64,000 bases of DNA, from the NCBI GenBank assembly GCA_022925895.1, contig JAKSYS010000215.1, forward strand, positions 1 through 64,000. Direction: 5' to 3'. The DNA is from Fragilaria crotonensis (Eukaryota > Bacillariophyta > Fragilariophyceae > Fragilariales > Fragilariaceae). The notes under the pieces were generated by a model, which saw nothing but the letters and a program-made list of their open reading frames with translations, made no database searches and was not told the origin of the DNA. Positions within the stretch are counted from its first letter, which is position 1, and each line of letters starts with the position of its first letter. Position numbers and translations under genes: made by a program. Below are positions 1 through 11,192 of this stretch, piece after piece.

Positions 1-514
1 AGAGAAGTTATATTCATACCGGACTGAAGGATTTTCAATACCAAAAATACCTCCCAGTGCAACAGCACAATACCATTCTACCTACTGAGGACTGTAATAC
101 CAGATTCAACGTGGGACAGTATTATTTTTCCAATCCCTGTACTGTACTGGAGTAGAAGGACTTTTCGTGGAAAATATGCATATGTTCATACAGCATACAT
201 AAAAATCTATAAACTGGACACAAGAGGGAAGAATATTCCGAGTGAACAGAACACAGAACCCAGTGTCTGCTCTCGTATCACCCGTGAATAGTCCACGACT
301 CGAAGCGTTGGAAGTCATTTTCTGCAGAGAGGCCACAGATGTTTGAATTTGCGTTGCTGGCGTCTTGTCGGCCTCGCGGCCTCGGGGGCATTCCAATTCT
401 TGCTGCCTCAGCCAAAGGCACATAAACATATAACCAACGATTGACGACGAGTCATCCCGTCTTCCCATAACCAACAACTACTAACAGTAGTATTACAATC
501 AGAATTCTTCCAGC
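1..514. other. Upstream flank of the repeat-protein gene, no gene seen
   Basis: AT-rich sequence with no convincing coding region. Open frames on the minus strand here have no recognisable content. The stretch just before 515 presumably holds the promoter of the repeat-protein gene, but I see no clear motif. Confidence 0.5.
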
Positions 515-3136
515 ATGACCAGTTGTGACGACAATGACGCAGCTGACGCCATGAGCGTCAAGGACAAGATGGCATGGCTCCAGGGAGCATTCAACAAGGA
601 TGAGAAGAAGGAAGACACTGTGACTCCGATTCCCAAGAAGTCAGGAGGATTGATTTCGGATCGAATGAAGTGGTTGGAAAGCCAAAAGGCGGACGCTCCG
701 AAGAAACAGGAAGCACCTACTCTGCCACCGAAAAAGGCTGCGGGAGGTCTCATTTCGGATCGTATGAAGTGGCTGGAAAGTCAGAAGGACGAGGAGGAGA
801 AGCAGAAGGACGAGGCAAGAGTCATTACACCACCCACAAAGAAGGCTTCAGGTGGATTGATATCGGATCGCATGAAGTGGTTGGAGAACCAAAACAAGGA
901 AGAAGCAGGAGCAAAGACGTCTCCACCTGGTAGCGGAAGCACGTCCCCCAAGCGCGGAGGCTTGGTGGCGGACCGAATGGCTTGGATCAACGAAACAAAA
1001 GAGACTACTCCGCCTAAAAAATCTGAAGAACCAGCAAAACGCAGCAACGATCTGGTTGCCGATCGTATGGCATGGCTTTCCAAGGCCAACGAAGAACAGA
1101 AAAAGACGGGTAAAGATCCAGCTGAACCTGTCGCGCGAAGTAACGATTTAGTGGCTGATCGCATGGCATGGCTCGCCAAGGCAAACGATCAGCAGAAGAA
1201 AACTGGTAAGGATCCAGCCGAACCCGTCGCTCGAAGCAACGATTTAGTGGCTGATCGTATGGCGTGGCTTGCCAAGGCGAATGACGAGCAAAAGAAGACT
1301 GGCAAGGATCCTGTCGAACCCGTTGCTCGAAGTAACGATTTGGTGGCTGATCGTATGGCATGGCTTGCAAAGGCAAATGAAGAACAGAAAAAGACTGGCA
1401 AGGATCCAGTCGAACCCGTCTCTCGAAGTAACGATTTGGTGGCTGATCGCATGGCATGGCTTGCCAAGGCGAACGAAGAACAGAAAAAGACTGGCAAGGA
1501 TCCCGTCGATCCCGTTGCTCGAAGTAACGATTTAGTGGCTGATCGCATGGCGTGGCTTGCCAAGGCGAACGAAGAACAGAAAAAGACGGGTAAGGATCCA
1601 GCTGAGCCTGTCGCGCGAAGCAATGATTTAGTCGCAGATCGCATGGCGTGGCTTGCCAAGGCGAATGAAGAGCAAAAGAAAACTGGTAAGGATCCAGCCG
1701 AACCTGTCGTGCGAAGCAACGATTTAATTACAGATCGCATGAAATGGCTCAAGGAAGCCAATGAAAAAGCAGCGACCATGCCTGAAAAGGAGCGCGTTCA
1801 AATGACGAATGATTTGATTGCGGATCGCTTGGCTTCGCTCAAGAAGCAACAGGAGGAGGCTGCCAAACTGCCTGACAAGGAAGAATCTACAGTGACGAGA
1901 GATTTGATCGCAGATAAGATGAAGTGGTTGAAGGAGCAACAGAAGAAGGCGTCTGAGCTGCCCGAGAAGGAGCAGATCGCTATTACCAACAGTCTAATTG
2001 CTGAACGCATGAACTGGTTGGCTGAAGAGAAAGAGCGCCAGTCCAAGTTGCCGGAAAAGGAGGAAGTCGTTATAACTCACGACTTGGTTGGTGACCGGAT
2101 GAAGTGGCTACAATCTGAACAAGCCAAGGCAGCGGCATTGCCTGAAAAGGAGCGCGTTCAAATGACGAACGATTTGATTGCGGATCGCCTGGCTTCGCTC
2201 AAGAAGCAACAGGAGGAGGCTGCCAAACTTCCCGACAAGGAAGAATCCATAGTGACGAGAGATTTGATCGCAGACAAGATGAAGTGGTTGAAGGAGCAAC
2301 AACAGAAGGCGTCTGAATTGCCCGAGAAGGAGCAGATCGCCATTACCAACAGTCTGATTGCTGAACGCATGAACTGGTTGGCTGAAGAGAAAGAGCGCCA
2401 GTCCAAGATGCCAGAAAAGGAGGAAGTCGTTGTAACTCACGACTTGGTTGGTGACCGGATGAAGTGGTTGCAATCTGAACAAGCGAAGGCAGCCGCATTG
2501 CCTGAAAAGGAGCGTGTTCAAATGACGAATGACTTGATTGCAGATCGCTTGGCTTCGCTCAAGAAGCAACAGGAGGAGGCTGCCAAATTGCCAGACAAGG
2601 AGGAATCCATAGTGACGAGAGATTTGATCGCAGATAAGATGAAGTGGTTGAAGGAGCAACAACAGAAGGCGTCTGAATTGCCCGAGAAGGAACAGATCGC
2701 CATTACCAACAGTCTGATTGCTGAACGCATGAACTGGTTGGCTGAAGAGAAAGAGCGCCAGTCCAAGATGCCAGAAAAGGAGGAAGTCGTTGTAACTCAC
2801 GACTTGGTTGGTGACAGGATGAAGTGGCTACAATCTGAACAAGCCAAGGCAGCAGCAATGCCTGAAAAGGAGCGCGTTCAAATGACGAATGATTTAATTG
2901 CGGATCGCATCAAGTGGTTGCAAGAAGAACAGGCGAAGGCTGCGGCGCTGCCTGATAAGGAGGAGTCCACGGTTGTGACGAGAGACTTGATTGCCGACAA
3001 GCTGAAATGGTTGCATGAACAGCAAGCGAAGGCAGCGGAACTGCCAGAAAAACAACACCTCGAGATTACAAATGAGCTCATTTCAGCAAGAATGAATTGG
3101 CTTGAGAAGGGCAGCGATTTAAATGCGCCCCTATAG
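515..3136 (+). CDS. DRMxWL-repeat protein, 873 aa, function unknown
   Basis: A single uninterrupted frame from an ATG at 515. I do not recognise the family. Almost the whole protein is a repeat whose core is L-I/V-x-D-R-M-x-W-L followed by a charged Lys/Glu/Gln-rich helix-like stretch; I count about 28 cores. Residues 1 to 175 hold five loosely spaced cores. Then come seven near-identical 32-residue units with the tail KKTGKDPAEPV, a transitional unit, then twelve 30-residue units arranged as three cycles of four distinct types, then three last units. There is no signal peptide, no membrane segment and almost no cysteine, so a soluble intracellular protein of helical or coiled-coil repeats is likely (inference). 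The invariant Arg-Met-x-Trp-Leu suggests an amphipathic docking helix used many times over. The neighbours give no clue to function. The open frame is well supported by its protein-level repeat conservation. Confidence 0.85.
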   Translation: MTSCDDNDAADAMSVKDKMAWLQGAFNKDEKKEDTVTPIPKKSGGLISDRMKWLESQKADAPKKQEAPTLPPKKAAGGLISDRMKWLESQKDEEEKQKDEARVITPPTKKASGGLISDRMKWLENQNKEEAGAKTSPPGSGSTSPKRGGLVADRMAWINETKETTPPKKSEEPAKRSNDLVADRMAWLSKANEEQKKTGKDPAEPVARSNDLVADRMAWLAKANDQQKKTGKDPAEPVARSNDLVADRMAWLAKANDEQKKTGKDPVEPVARSNDLVADRMAWLAKANEEQKKTGKDPVEPVSRSNDLVADRMAWLAKANEEQKKTGKDPVDPVARSNDLVADRMAWLAKANEEQKKTGKDPAEPVARSNDLVADRMAWLAKANEEQKKTGKDPAEPVVRSNDLITDRMKWLKEANEKAATMPEKERVQMTNDLIADRLASLKKQQEEAAKLPDKEESTVTRDLIADKMKWLKEQQKKASELPEKEQIAITNSLIAERMNWLAEEKERQSKLPEKEEVVITHDLVGDRMKWLQSEQAKAAALPEKERVQMTNDLIADRLASLKKQQEEAAKLPDKEESIVTRDLIADKMKWLKEQQQKASELPEKEQIAITNSLIAERMNWLAEEKERQSKMPEKEEVVVTHDLVGDRMKWLQSEQAKAAALPEKERVQMTNDLIADRLASLKKQQEEAAKLPDKEESIVTRDLIADKMKWLKEQQQKASELPEKEQIAITNSLIAERMNWLAEEKERQSKMPEKEEVVVTHDLVGDRMKWLQSEQAKAAAMPEKERVQMTNDLIADRIKWLQEEQAKAAALPDKEESTVVTRDLIADKLKWLHEQQAKAAELPEKQHLEITNELISARMNWLEKGSDLNAPL
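1040..1711 (+). repeat. Seven tandem 96-bp coding repeats
   Basis: Inside the DRMxWL-repeat gene, seven units of exactly 96 bp (32 codons) follow one another, each beginning at an Arg-Ser-Asn-Asp-Leu segment. They differ mostly at silent sites and at a few Ala/Val and Glu/Asp positions. Confidence 0.9.
1801..3100 (+). repeat. 360-bp higher-order coding repeat, three copies plus a partial one
   Basis: The same MTNDLIAD start recurs at 1801, 2161, 2521 and 2881, a strict 360-bp period. Each 360-bp copy holds four different 30-residue units, so copying has worked at the level of four units together. The fourth copy is partial and diverged. Confidence 0.9.
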
Positions 3137-5269
3137 TTCTTTGAGGTAACAAATTCCTCCATTGTCGTCGAAGTTGTTTAGGTTAGATATGATGAATTTG
3201 GCACTTCAAGTATTCTTTTAAAATAGTTAAAGTCCGCTCTCATCATACAATTGCTCCCCATATTTATCAATGCTGCAGCCTAGCCTTCTTTTTCCTAACA
3301 CAGAAAACAAAATTCTAGACGTGGTATCAGATTAAGGCTCAAGGAAACGCGACCAAACTCTACAGTGCCTATCAACCAATTTTGGCAACCTCTTCAATGC
3401 TTCCCCATATCCCGGACAATGTGCATTGAACTCCAAGCTTGGACAATATCCTAAGAACAGTACATGGTTGCATAGACAAAATAGGGGGTTGCTCATTATT
3501 TTATTGAGTAATCAAAAAGGGGAAACATTACAACATCAGCAAACGTTTTTGATGCGTAACAAAATAGTTACAACGACTTTCTACTGTATACTTACTCAAG
3601 TTTTACTATGTAACAACTCTATATTTCAATAATACAATATCACTCATTTATTTGTCATGCTTTTGCTGTCTGCCTTTGTCGCTTCTCCGCCATGGACAGC
3701 ATGGTATGCTGTCACATCATGCCGAACATCAAGTATGATGAACAATCATTGTCACGCTACGGGACATATATCCATTGTATGTCTTCATCTCTAAGTTGGA
3801 ATGTGCTTTGTACTTATTTATTATCATTCCTCAAGCGTGGTCATAACATTCCTATGACTCCTTTCTCTTTGAACTTGCACGTCCATTTCCATTACCATGA
3901 CTGACGGAATCCCATCAACTCTGAGCAGAATAGTATGAAAGAAGTAACAATATGCTGCTACTCAGTACTACATTACACAGTACTGTAGGATGTACTGTGA
4001 ACACTAAATACTGCATCCTTCAAGCTCTTGTCGTGCTCAAAGATCTCTCAAGATGGTTGACATAATGGCCATTTTTGAATGTACTAGTGTGCATCCATTC
4101 ATAATAGTGTTACTAACTTGGACAAGTTCTTTGGGTGCTTCTTCTCTTGCCACAAATGGAACATGTCACAGGAGACAACTTGGAACAGGGGAAAGGCAAT
4201 ATCAAAGATTACTATCCTCACTACTATGTGCAAATCATTGCGTTTGCATCTTGGTCCAGCAATGGGTGCATTTTGGTTCATGATGAGAGAAGAACTTTAA
4301 ATGACAGAACAAGACAGGAGCTGAAAAGACCACTCACTTTGAGTCATCAAATCTTCACCACTTTTGCACCACATTACAATTATAGGACAGATTAAGGATG
4401 CAAATGCATCACGAACAACATGATGTAGTAGGCCAATAATTCTCTTCGTTTGCTTGAGTAGAAATTGGTAGTTAGTGGGCAACGCCAAAGTCTGTCCTTG
4501 TTTTTGTCTTATTAATGTTCATGTTCGCGGGGTTATAGTTGGTTTATCTGCATCACACAGCAAGCATGTTTTGAACACCAATTAAAAGATTCAGAACGAA
4601 AACGTTCAACGCGCAAGACCTCTACCGGTAGCTACTGTACTGGTAGCTTCTAGCTACTGTAGTAGCTATGTACAGTTTGTGCTTGATTCGAGTCACGCCG
4701 TGCCCGGCTTTGGAACAAAAATGATTTCGCGCTTCAGCAACAACCGCGATGAACGTACATACAATTGCCCGACGGTCCAAGACTCAAGTGACGGACTTCG
4801 TGCGCGAGTTATGCATAGAGGGTTTGAAGTTTGAAGTTCGCACATGCGCTGAAGAGATGTCCGAAGTCCGAACCACGAACAAGGGTCCGACAATCGATAA
4901 ATTTTGCTGTCTTCCATCAAGAGACGAAACGTTTTCTGGCGTTCCGTAAAGGACCTTCTATGCCCGTGCTACTCCTGGGGAGGTCCGGTAAAATGAAGTT
5001 TCTTCTCGTAGCTTCTACATGCAATTAATACCAAGCAGAGGTGCGTGGCCGGACCTTCCTCGTACGCAAGTTGAACCCACGAGTGAAGCCATTTTGTCCA
5101 CCTATATCCACTCTGGAAGCACAGATTCCGTCAGTTCTGCCATATAATATATCTTTTGTCAACCTTGTTCAACGCTCAAGCAACCTAAAGAATCTACAAA
5201 ACAACCCTGACAGCGACTACCGGTGGAGAGCGCAACTGACAAAAGTGGAATCTACTCTTGCCAACAATC
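3137..5269. other. Intergenic, 2.1 kb, no gene recognised
   Basis: Short open frames only, none with recognisable content. Between about 4620 and 4676 there is a small cluster of GTAGCTACTGTA-like words. GTACTGT/ACAGTAC words also occur near 3965 to 4000. A missing first exon of the downstream ABCG gene could lie near its 3' end. Confidence 0.4.
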
Positions 5270-8200
5270 ATGTCCTACAATGAAGTGCGCACAGGTAACT
5301 GGGGACACCGGTTGATGCAGGATCCATGGGGCGACGTCTTTCCTACTCTCCCCATGCCCCTACCTAGTCAATTTGATGAGAATTCCTTGTCCGTCACGGT
5401 AACGGAAAAGAATACTACCCTCTGCCCTCAGGGTTTTATCTGTAACAAGACGCACCAAGCTGAGTGTGCGGAAATCCAGTCCGTTGCGGTGAACGAATTC
5501 AAACTCGGTGACATTCACGGTGGAGCGTATTGTGAAGGTGGCAACCCGTACTACATGAATTGTCCCGTTGGTCACTACTGTCCAAATCCAGTGAGTAATA
5601 GTGCTCCAGCTTCCAGCATTGTTGAAATCATCATGTTTCAAGTTTGATTCACGAAGAACATTGTGCTCACTAAATTCTTCTCATTTGCTCCTTCGTCAAC
5701 ACTCACGAATTCGACAGTCGACAAAAGTACTTTGTCCCGCAGGCATGTTTTGTCCTCACAAAACGAGCATCCCCAGCATCCTGTGCGATCGCTGCCCCGA
5801 AGGAGCCGTAGAATTGTATCGAGGAATGTTTGGTATTGCCCTGCTGTGCATCTTTACGATTGCAGTCCTCGGCTACCTCGCATCCATATTCTTTCGCGCT
5901 CGCATCGCCGCGATTCAAGAAAAGTTGGAAAAAATGTCACACAAGATTTTGACAAGATTTGAAGTGGAGCGTCAAGAAAAGGAACGCCAGCAGCGCTTGG
6001 AACGAATTCGACCTCAGCTTGACATTATTCATCAACGCCTACACGGTGGACACTTGTCGACTGTCGGAGAAGAAGGGGTGGATTCCAGCCTATCTCAAAG
6101 CAATACCAGTACGAATACTCATGCCACCACCCCGATCCACCTCAGCTCCAAAGGCCATGTCATGCTCGATGCGGCAGAGCTCTTCGATTCGATTGACACC
6201 AACGGCGATGGTGTCTTGTCCTATAACGAACTCAACACTATCTTGCAACTTGAGGCGTTGGAATTGAATGATTTTATCAAACGAATGAATAACCTGAGCC
6301 CGTACGCAGATACTGATAAGCAGTGCGTGTCCAAGGAAATCTTTGAGCAGTACTTTTTGGAAGCTCTTGAAGAGACTTCTAACTTTCGTCTCACGGCGGA
6401 GGAAGCAGGGGTTCAATGGGACGAGATGTTTGCCAGGCATGGTGCTACGTCCAAGGGAGAGGTTCCATTCGACGCCTTGTACAGCTCATCCTTGGGCCAT
6501 TTCTTGACAGATGTCCAGATCAGAGATGTTATTATAGAACTGCGCAAGGCGAATCAAATCGAAGCTGCTGTGATCAGAGCGCCCGTCTCCACGAGAAGCA
6601 ATCATTTCATCGGTGGTTCTGGATTGTCAACTGGAGTTACAAGGGCAGTTTTTTGCAACTGCTATCCTGGCATCTTGCAGGATATCCTTGCCGATCAGTC
6701 ACACAAGTCTGAAAGCAGGCCCAAGGATGGGATTGACATTGCGTTTGAGAACCTGAAGTTGGTAGTTAAAGTGGGTCGTGATAAAAGTGTCAACGTTGTC
6801 GACGACGTGTCGGGCCGCATTCAAAAAGGCACCATGACTGCCCTCTTGGGAGGGAGTGGTGCAGGAAAGACGTCGCTCCTCAATGCCTTATGTGGTAGAG
6901 CCTACTACGGAGAAGTACAAGGCGACGTCTACATTAACGGAAAGAAGGCTGCAGTGGAGGCTTTTGCAGATTCCATCGGCTTTGTGCCCCAGGATGACAT
7001 TGTCTTTGCCGAACTTACGGTTCGGGAGAACTTGCTCTTCAGTGGACGTTTTCGTCTGCCACGCGGCACGCCTCTTCGGAACATCGAAGACCTAGCTGAA
7101 GCGGTCTTGGTCAATCTTGGACTGAGTCGCAAGGCGAATTCCATTGTTGGCGATGTAACACGTCGCGGTGTATCTGGTGGAGAAAAAAAGCGTGTGAACA
7201 TTGGCCTGGAGCTGATGGCAAAGCCGAGTGCGTTGTTCCTGGATGAACCTACAAGTGGACTTGATGCTAGCTCTGCCTTACTGGTGATGATGTCACTGAA
7301 GCAGCTCGTTGAAAAGCAGGGTGTCACCATTTGTTCCGTAATCCACCAGCCGCGCAAGTTCATCTTTGATTTGTTCGACTCCGTGCTTCTTCTTGGAGTA
7401 GGAGGTCGAATGGTCTACCATGGTCCAGTTGATGAATCACTGACATATTTCTCATCACTTGGATATCAGTTACCTGCTGGTGAGAGTGTAGCTGATTGGC
7501 TCATTGATATCAGCACAGGAAGAGTGGCGGTTGATGATCCGGTACGGAGCGATAATGTTTGGGAGAAGTCTGAGGAACCGGATGAGGAAAATGCAAGACC
7601 GCTTCGGCAAAAACCTTCGACAGGCCTGTCCACCCGAATATCCTCTGGATCAAGTCGATTCGATGAGACTGCTGAGGCAGGCAAACCGTACAGTGACAGC
7701 AGGAGGACGGGTGAGTATACGTCCTTTCGAGGGCCAACTCGCAAAGACAGTCAAATCGTCACCTCTGACGGACCATCGAGTAACAAGGCAGAAAGGGCGG
7801 ATACCGAAGCCAAGTTTCGTAGAAAACTGTTGTTCGAGAACTGGAAACGTCACTTTAAATGCTTGGATATGGATGGCAAGAAACGCTATGAACCCCCAGA
7901 GCCTTATGCGTTTCCTGTGAAAACGATTATGCCCACGTTTTGGACTCAGTTTATGCTTCAGATGAAACGAATGTTTCTTTTAGCGTGGCGCAATCGTGTG
8001 ACGAAGACAATTGAAACTGCCGTGATTGTGTTTGCTGTAACGATCATGACTTTCTTTGCTGGATCGACCACCCTTTCGACCAATGGACAAACGGGAATTC
8101 CGTTGATTCCCTTTGAGGCGTTCATTGCCGGGAATCCAGCGGTAATTGAACAATTCTTTCAGCCTCTATTTGAGTTTTCAATCAGTGCTGGGCCGCAATT

Positions 8201-9123
8201 GGTTCGGTATGGAATGAGTGTTGGCCTCGTAGCGAGTGTTCTTATTGCGTTAACATCTGTCAAGGCCATTACCGAAAAGAGACTTGAATTCTTTCGCGAA
8301 GCAGGAAGTGGTTACGATTCAAACGCCTACTTGCTTGCCGTCAACGTGTGCACAACAATCGAGCAGGGATCCCAGATTCTATTTGCCGCAATTATTGCGC
8401 AATGGACGAGGCATTCGATTTCATCAGTGGTTATCTTCTATATTGCTTTCTTGTTATTGTGTTGGATCAGCGTGTCCTGGTCCTTACTTATTGCATTGCT
8501 AATTCCACCGAAGAACACTATGGTCATTCTTGGCTTCTTCATGGCATTCTTTGGTCTCCTTTTTGGTGGAGCGTTGCCACCCGGTAGCTATGAAGGTAAA
8601 TTCAAATTTCTGACTTCCATGCAGGCGAACCTGTCGTTACAGTCATGAACGCAACTCACTCACATCTCTCCCAATAGAAATATACAAGAATCCTGCAATG
8701 GCATTATTCTGCGCATTTTTCTCATCGCCGCGCTTCTTCACGGAAACTCTTGTAGTGTCGGATATGAAGTGCCTACCTGCCCAGACAGGCTTCACAGTCG
8801 GAACGGATGCACCTAACTTTCCTGAAGGAAAGAGTTCCTTCGATTTTCTTTTTTGGGCTATGAATGACTCGAGCGTCACCGATCCAAGCTGCAATGGCTG
8901 GTACTGGAATGTTCTTCCGGCTTTTATGGTTGGTATCACACTTCGCTTTTTGTCTTTTGGTGTCATTAACAGCTGTGGTCTGCAGCAGCAAGCGAAGAAA
9001 TCATTTTGGTTTCAAATGCGTTACCAAGGATCTTGGAAGCTCTACGGACGAGTGGCAATCTATTGCTTATGTCTCCTCGCCTTATTTATCGCAACTTGTG
9101 TATTGATACTTCGGCAAGCGTAG
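5270..9123 (+). CDS. ABCG (White/WBC) half-transporter with Cys-rich N-terminus and EF-hand
   Basis: Three exons: 5270-5590, 5718-8595 and 8678-9123, with GT-AG introns of 127 and 82 nt; joined they give 1214 residues. In order: a cysteine-rich segment (residues about 40-140, with CPxGxxC-type spacing as in plant ABCG24/28-type proteins); a membrane helix (about 140-166); a charged coiled region; one canonical EF-hand with loop DTNGDGVLSYNE from about 267; then the nucleotide-binding domain with Walker A GGSGAGKT (about 483), signature VSGGEKKR (about 591) and Walker B ALFLDEPTSGLD (about 611); then an ABC2-type membrane domain from about 844 to the end. NBD before TMD is the ABCG order. It should work as a dimer exporting a hydrophobic substrate, possibly Ca-modulated through the EF-hand (inference). 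The start is uncertain: 5270 is the first ATG in frame and no signal peptide precedes the Cys-rich part, so an upstream exon may be missing. Confidence 0.88.
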
Positions 9124-11192
9124 ACATTCAGAGAGCCGCAGATTGCGCGACACTTCTGAACTGAATCAATTACTCTTTACCCATCAATTATCGACGTACT
9201 GCCGGCACGACGTGTTGGAATGTCATGCGCCCAATATGGTCAGCACGGCAACACTGCGCTGCTATTTAGTTCACGAAACCTGGGTCGAGCACACAGTAAG
9301 GGACTAACGCGACCATCTTTATTACTGACTTCCTTGTTAAATTGTAGTTGTCATTGAAAATGTGAAGACACCGTTGGCTTTCCTTGCCAATCCGGAAACA
9401 TCTGCCTGAACATGCACCGAACACCTCAAAACCAGGTACCCAGAGTGCATTGATTGTGAACAACTGCTACATGTCCCTCTTGATTGATAATACACCGACT
9501 CCGTCGTATCGGCTAGGTAGCTGACAAAGGATTTTTTGATTCCAACCTAGTCGCGTGAGCAGCGAGCATCCTCCTCATATCCAGGGTGGTGGATGGACGA
9601 CGACCAGCTACGAGATTCATTTCCAGAGTGTTGTACATTTGCAAATCAGCTGCCTGAAAAAGCTTTGAAGCGTAAGAAAGCCAAGGGACGCGTAAGCTGC
9701 ACCAATTACTATGCGTGTATCGCTTTCTCGTTAAGGAGTCACGGAGACATCTCACTCTTGACTTGGCTGCAAGTTTTAATGACTCGACGTCAGAAAGAAC
9801 CTGGGATCATTGATGTTGAACGCGCTGCTCGGCAAGATGGCCATAGATTTGCATGCACTTTCCAATGCACCATTTATGGGAGTTGGCGGAGACACCATGT
9901 GCTTTGATAAAGGGAATCGTCAATGTTTTCAGAAGTGTTCAATGATGAAGGTGACAGTGACACTTGATCCGCACCAAGTGGAGCCGTTAAGAGCAACCTC
10001 ATACTTGCCTCTGCAGTGCAGCTACTGATCCGGTTCGATGGAAGCGTTGGAAATCATTTTCCTACTCTTCCCTTCTTAACCTGCCCTTGAGTCTTGGTGT
10101 ATTTGGCATAATTATCTGTTGTTCATCTCTTTCCTTGGGCTACAGTAAAGAACTCTTCGTTGGTCGTCACATCGTTGGACACTCCTTCCGTGAGCTGCAG
10201 GATTTGAACGCTAATGTAAACTCTACAAACACTTACACCCCCTCGCCACCGCAGGGCTACCAACTTGAAATATCGACGGGCGCACCGGGTCAGGTACATT
10301 GCCAATGCAAACCCCGACAAAAGTGAGTGCGTTCCCATGTGCGAACAACAGAAACCTAACGATTTTGATTTGTATAAATAGTTCGTTCCACAAGTGTCCC
10401 TGGAATCCTTTGTTTGACGAGCCAAGGTCCAGCATTCAGTCATCCGGTTTCGTCCGTCCTCTGAATTTGGTGCAACTTTTTTGATCCAGCTGTTGGTATC
10501 TTCTTTTTCTGCATCCTTCGTAAGTGCCAGCTGGCGTGACATGCAGAATTCCGACAGATCCATAATGAAATTGCCCCTTTCAGAAACGCAACGTCCCAGA
10601 ACGTTGCGCCATTAGGATTGTTGGCGTTAGTGTGATTCCCACATTGACGTATTTTGGACACATCCCAAACAGGAGTGCAATGGTGACTAACACGGTGGTC
10701 CCACGGTCCCACCGTGACGTGTTATACATGCGTATAATTCGGATTTACCCAAGAGCGAACAAACCAACAAGGAACGCCTGACGGTATATGTATAGAGGTT
10801 CATGTTTCTGGGTATGTGTGCACCTTGTACGAGTACTACGTACATGTGTACCCATGTCATTGGATCAATGTTTGTTACTTACGGTTGCGCCTGGCGAGTT
10901 CATTTTGTCATATAGTACTGGTTGGGTGCTAGCAATGACATATCTGGTATTTGTTATGTATAATAACGAAAGGCTACGAGTGCCCCGCAATTGATAACGA
11001 CTATATACCTGACAATCCTTAATGAGAACCCCCACAATCTCGTTATCCAGATATGTAGAGAAACAGACGCTCCAACAATTTTTGTATGGATTCAAGATTC
11101 AAGGCGCACTACATTCAATTGACATTAACCGCAACAGAGAGAGAGCGAGGAGCTGTGAATACAACCATATACTAGTAGCGATACTACAAGCT
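9124..11192. other. Intergenic, 2.1 kb, decayed duplicated block inside
   Basis: No intact gene recognised. The stretch about 9913 to 10004 resembles 19708 to 19798, ending in the shared word GCCGTTAAGAGCAACCTCA, so this is one copy of a dispersed or duplicated sequence. Near 10691-10716 there is a small imperfect palindrome (CACGGTGG...CCACCGTG). Confidence 0.4.

Noticed and set aside
1189-2800. Long minus-strand open frames under the DRMxWL gene
   Set aside because: Shadows of an in-frame repeat with a period divisible by three; the plus-strand protein conserves its motif against silent change.
9593-10028. Possible coding region on the plus strand at 9.6-10.0 kb (text like MLNALLGKMAID)
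   Set aside because: Faint likeness to a Walker A context but no real motif; part of it is a duplicated non-coding block shared with 19.7 kb.
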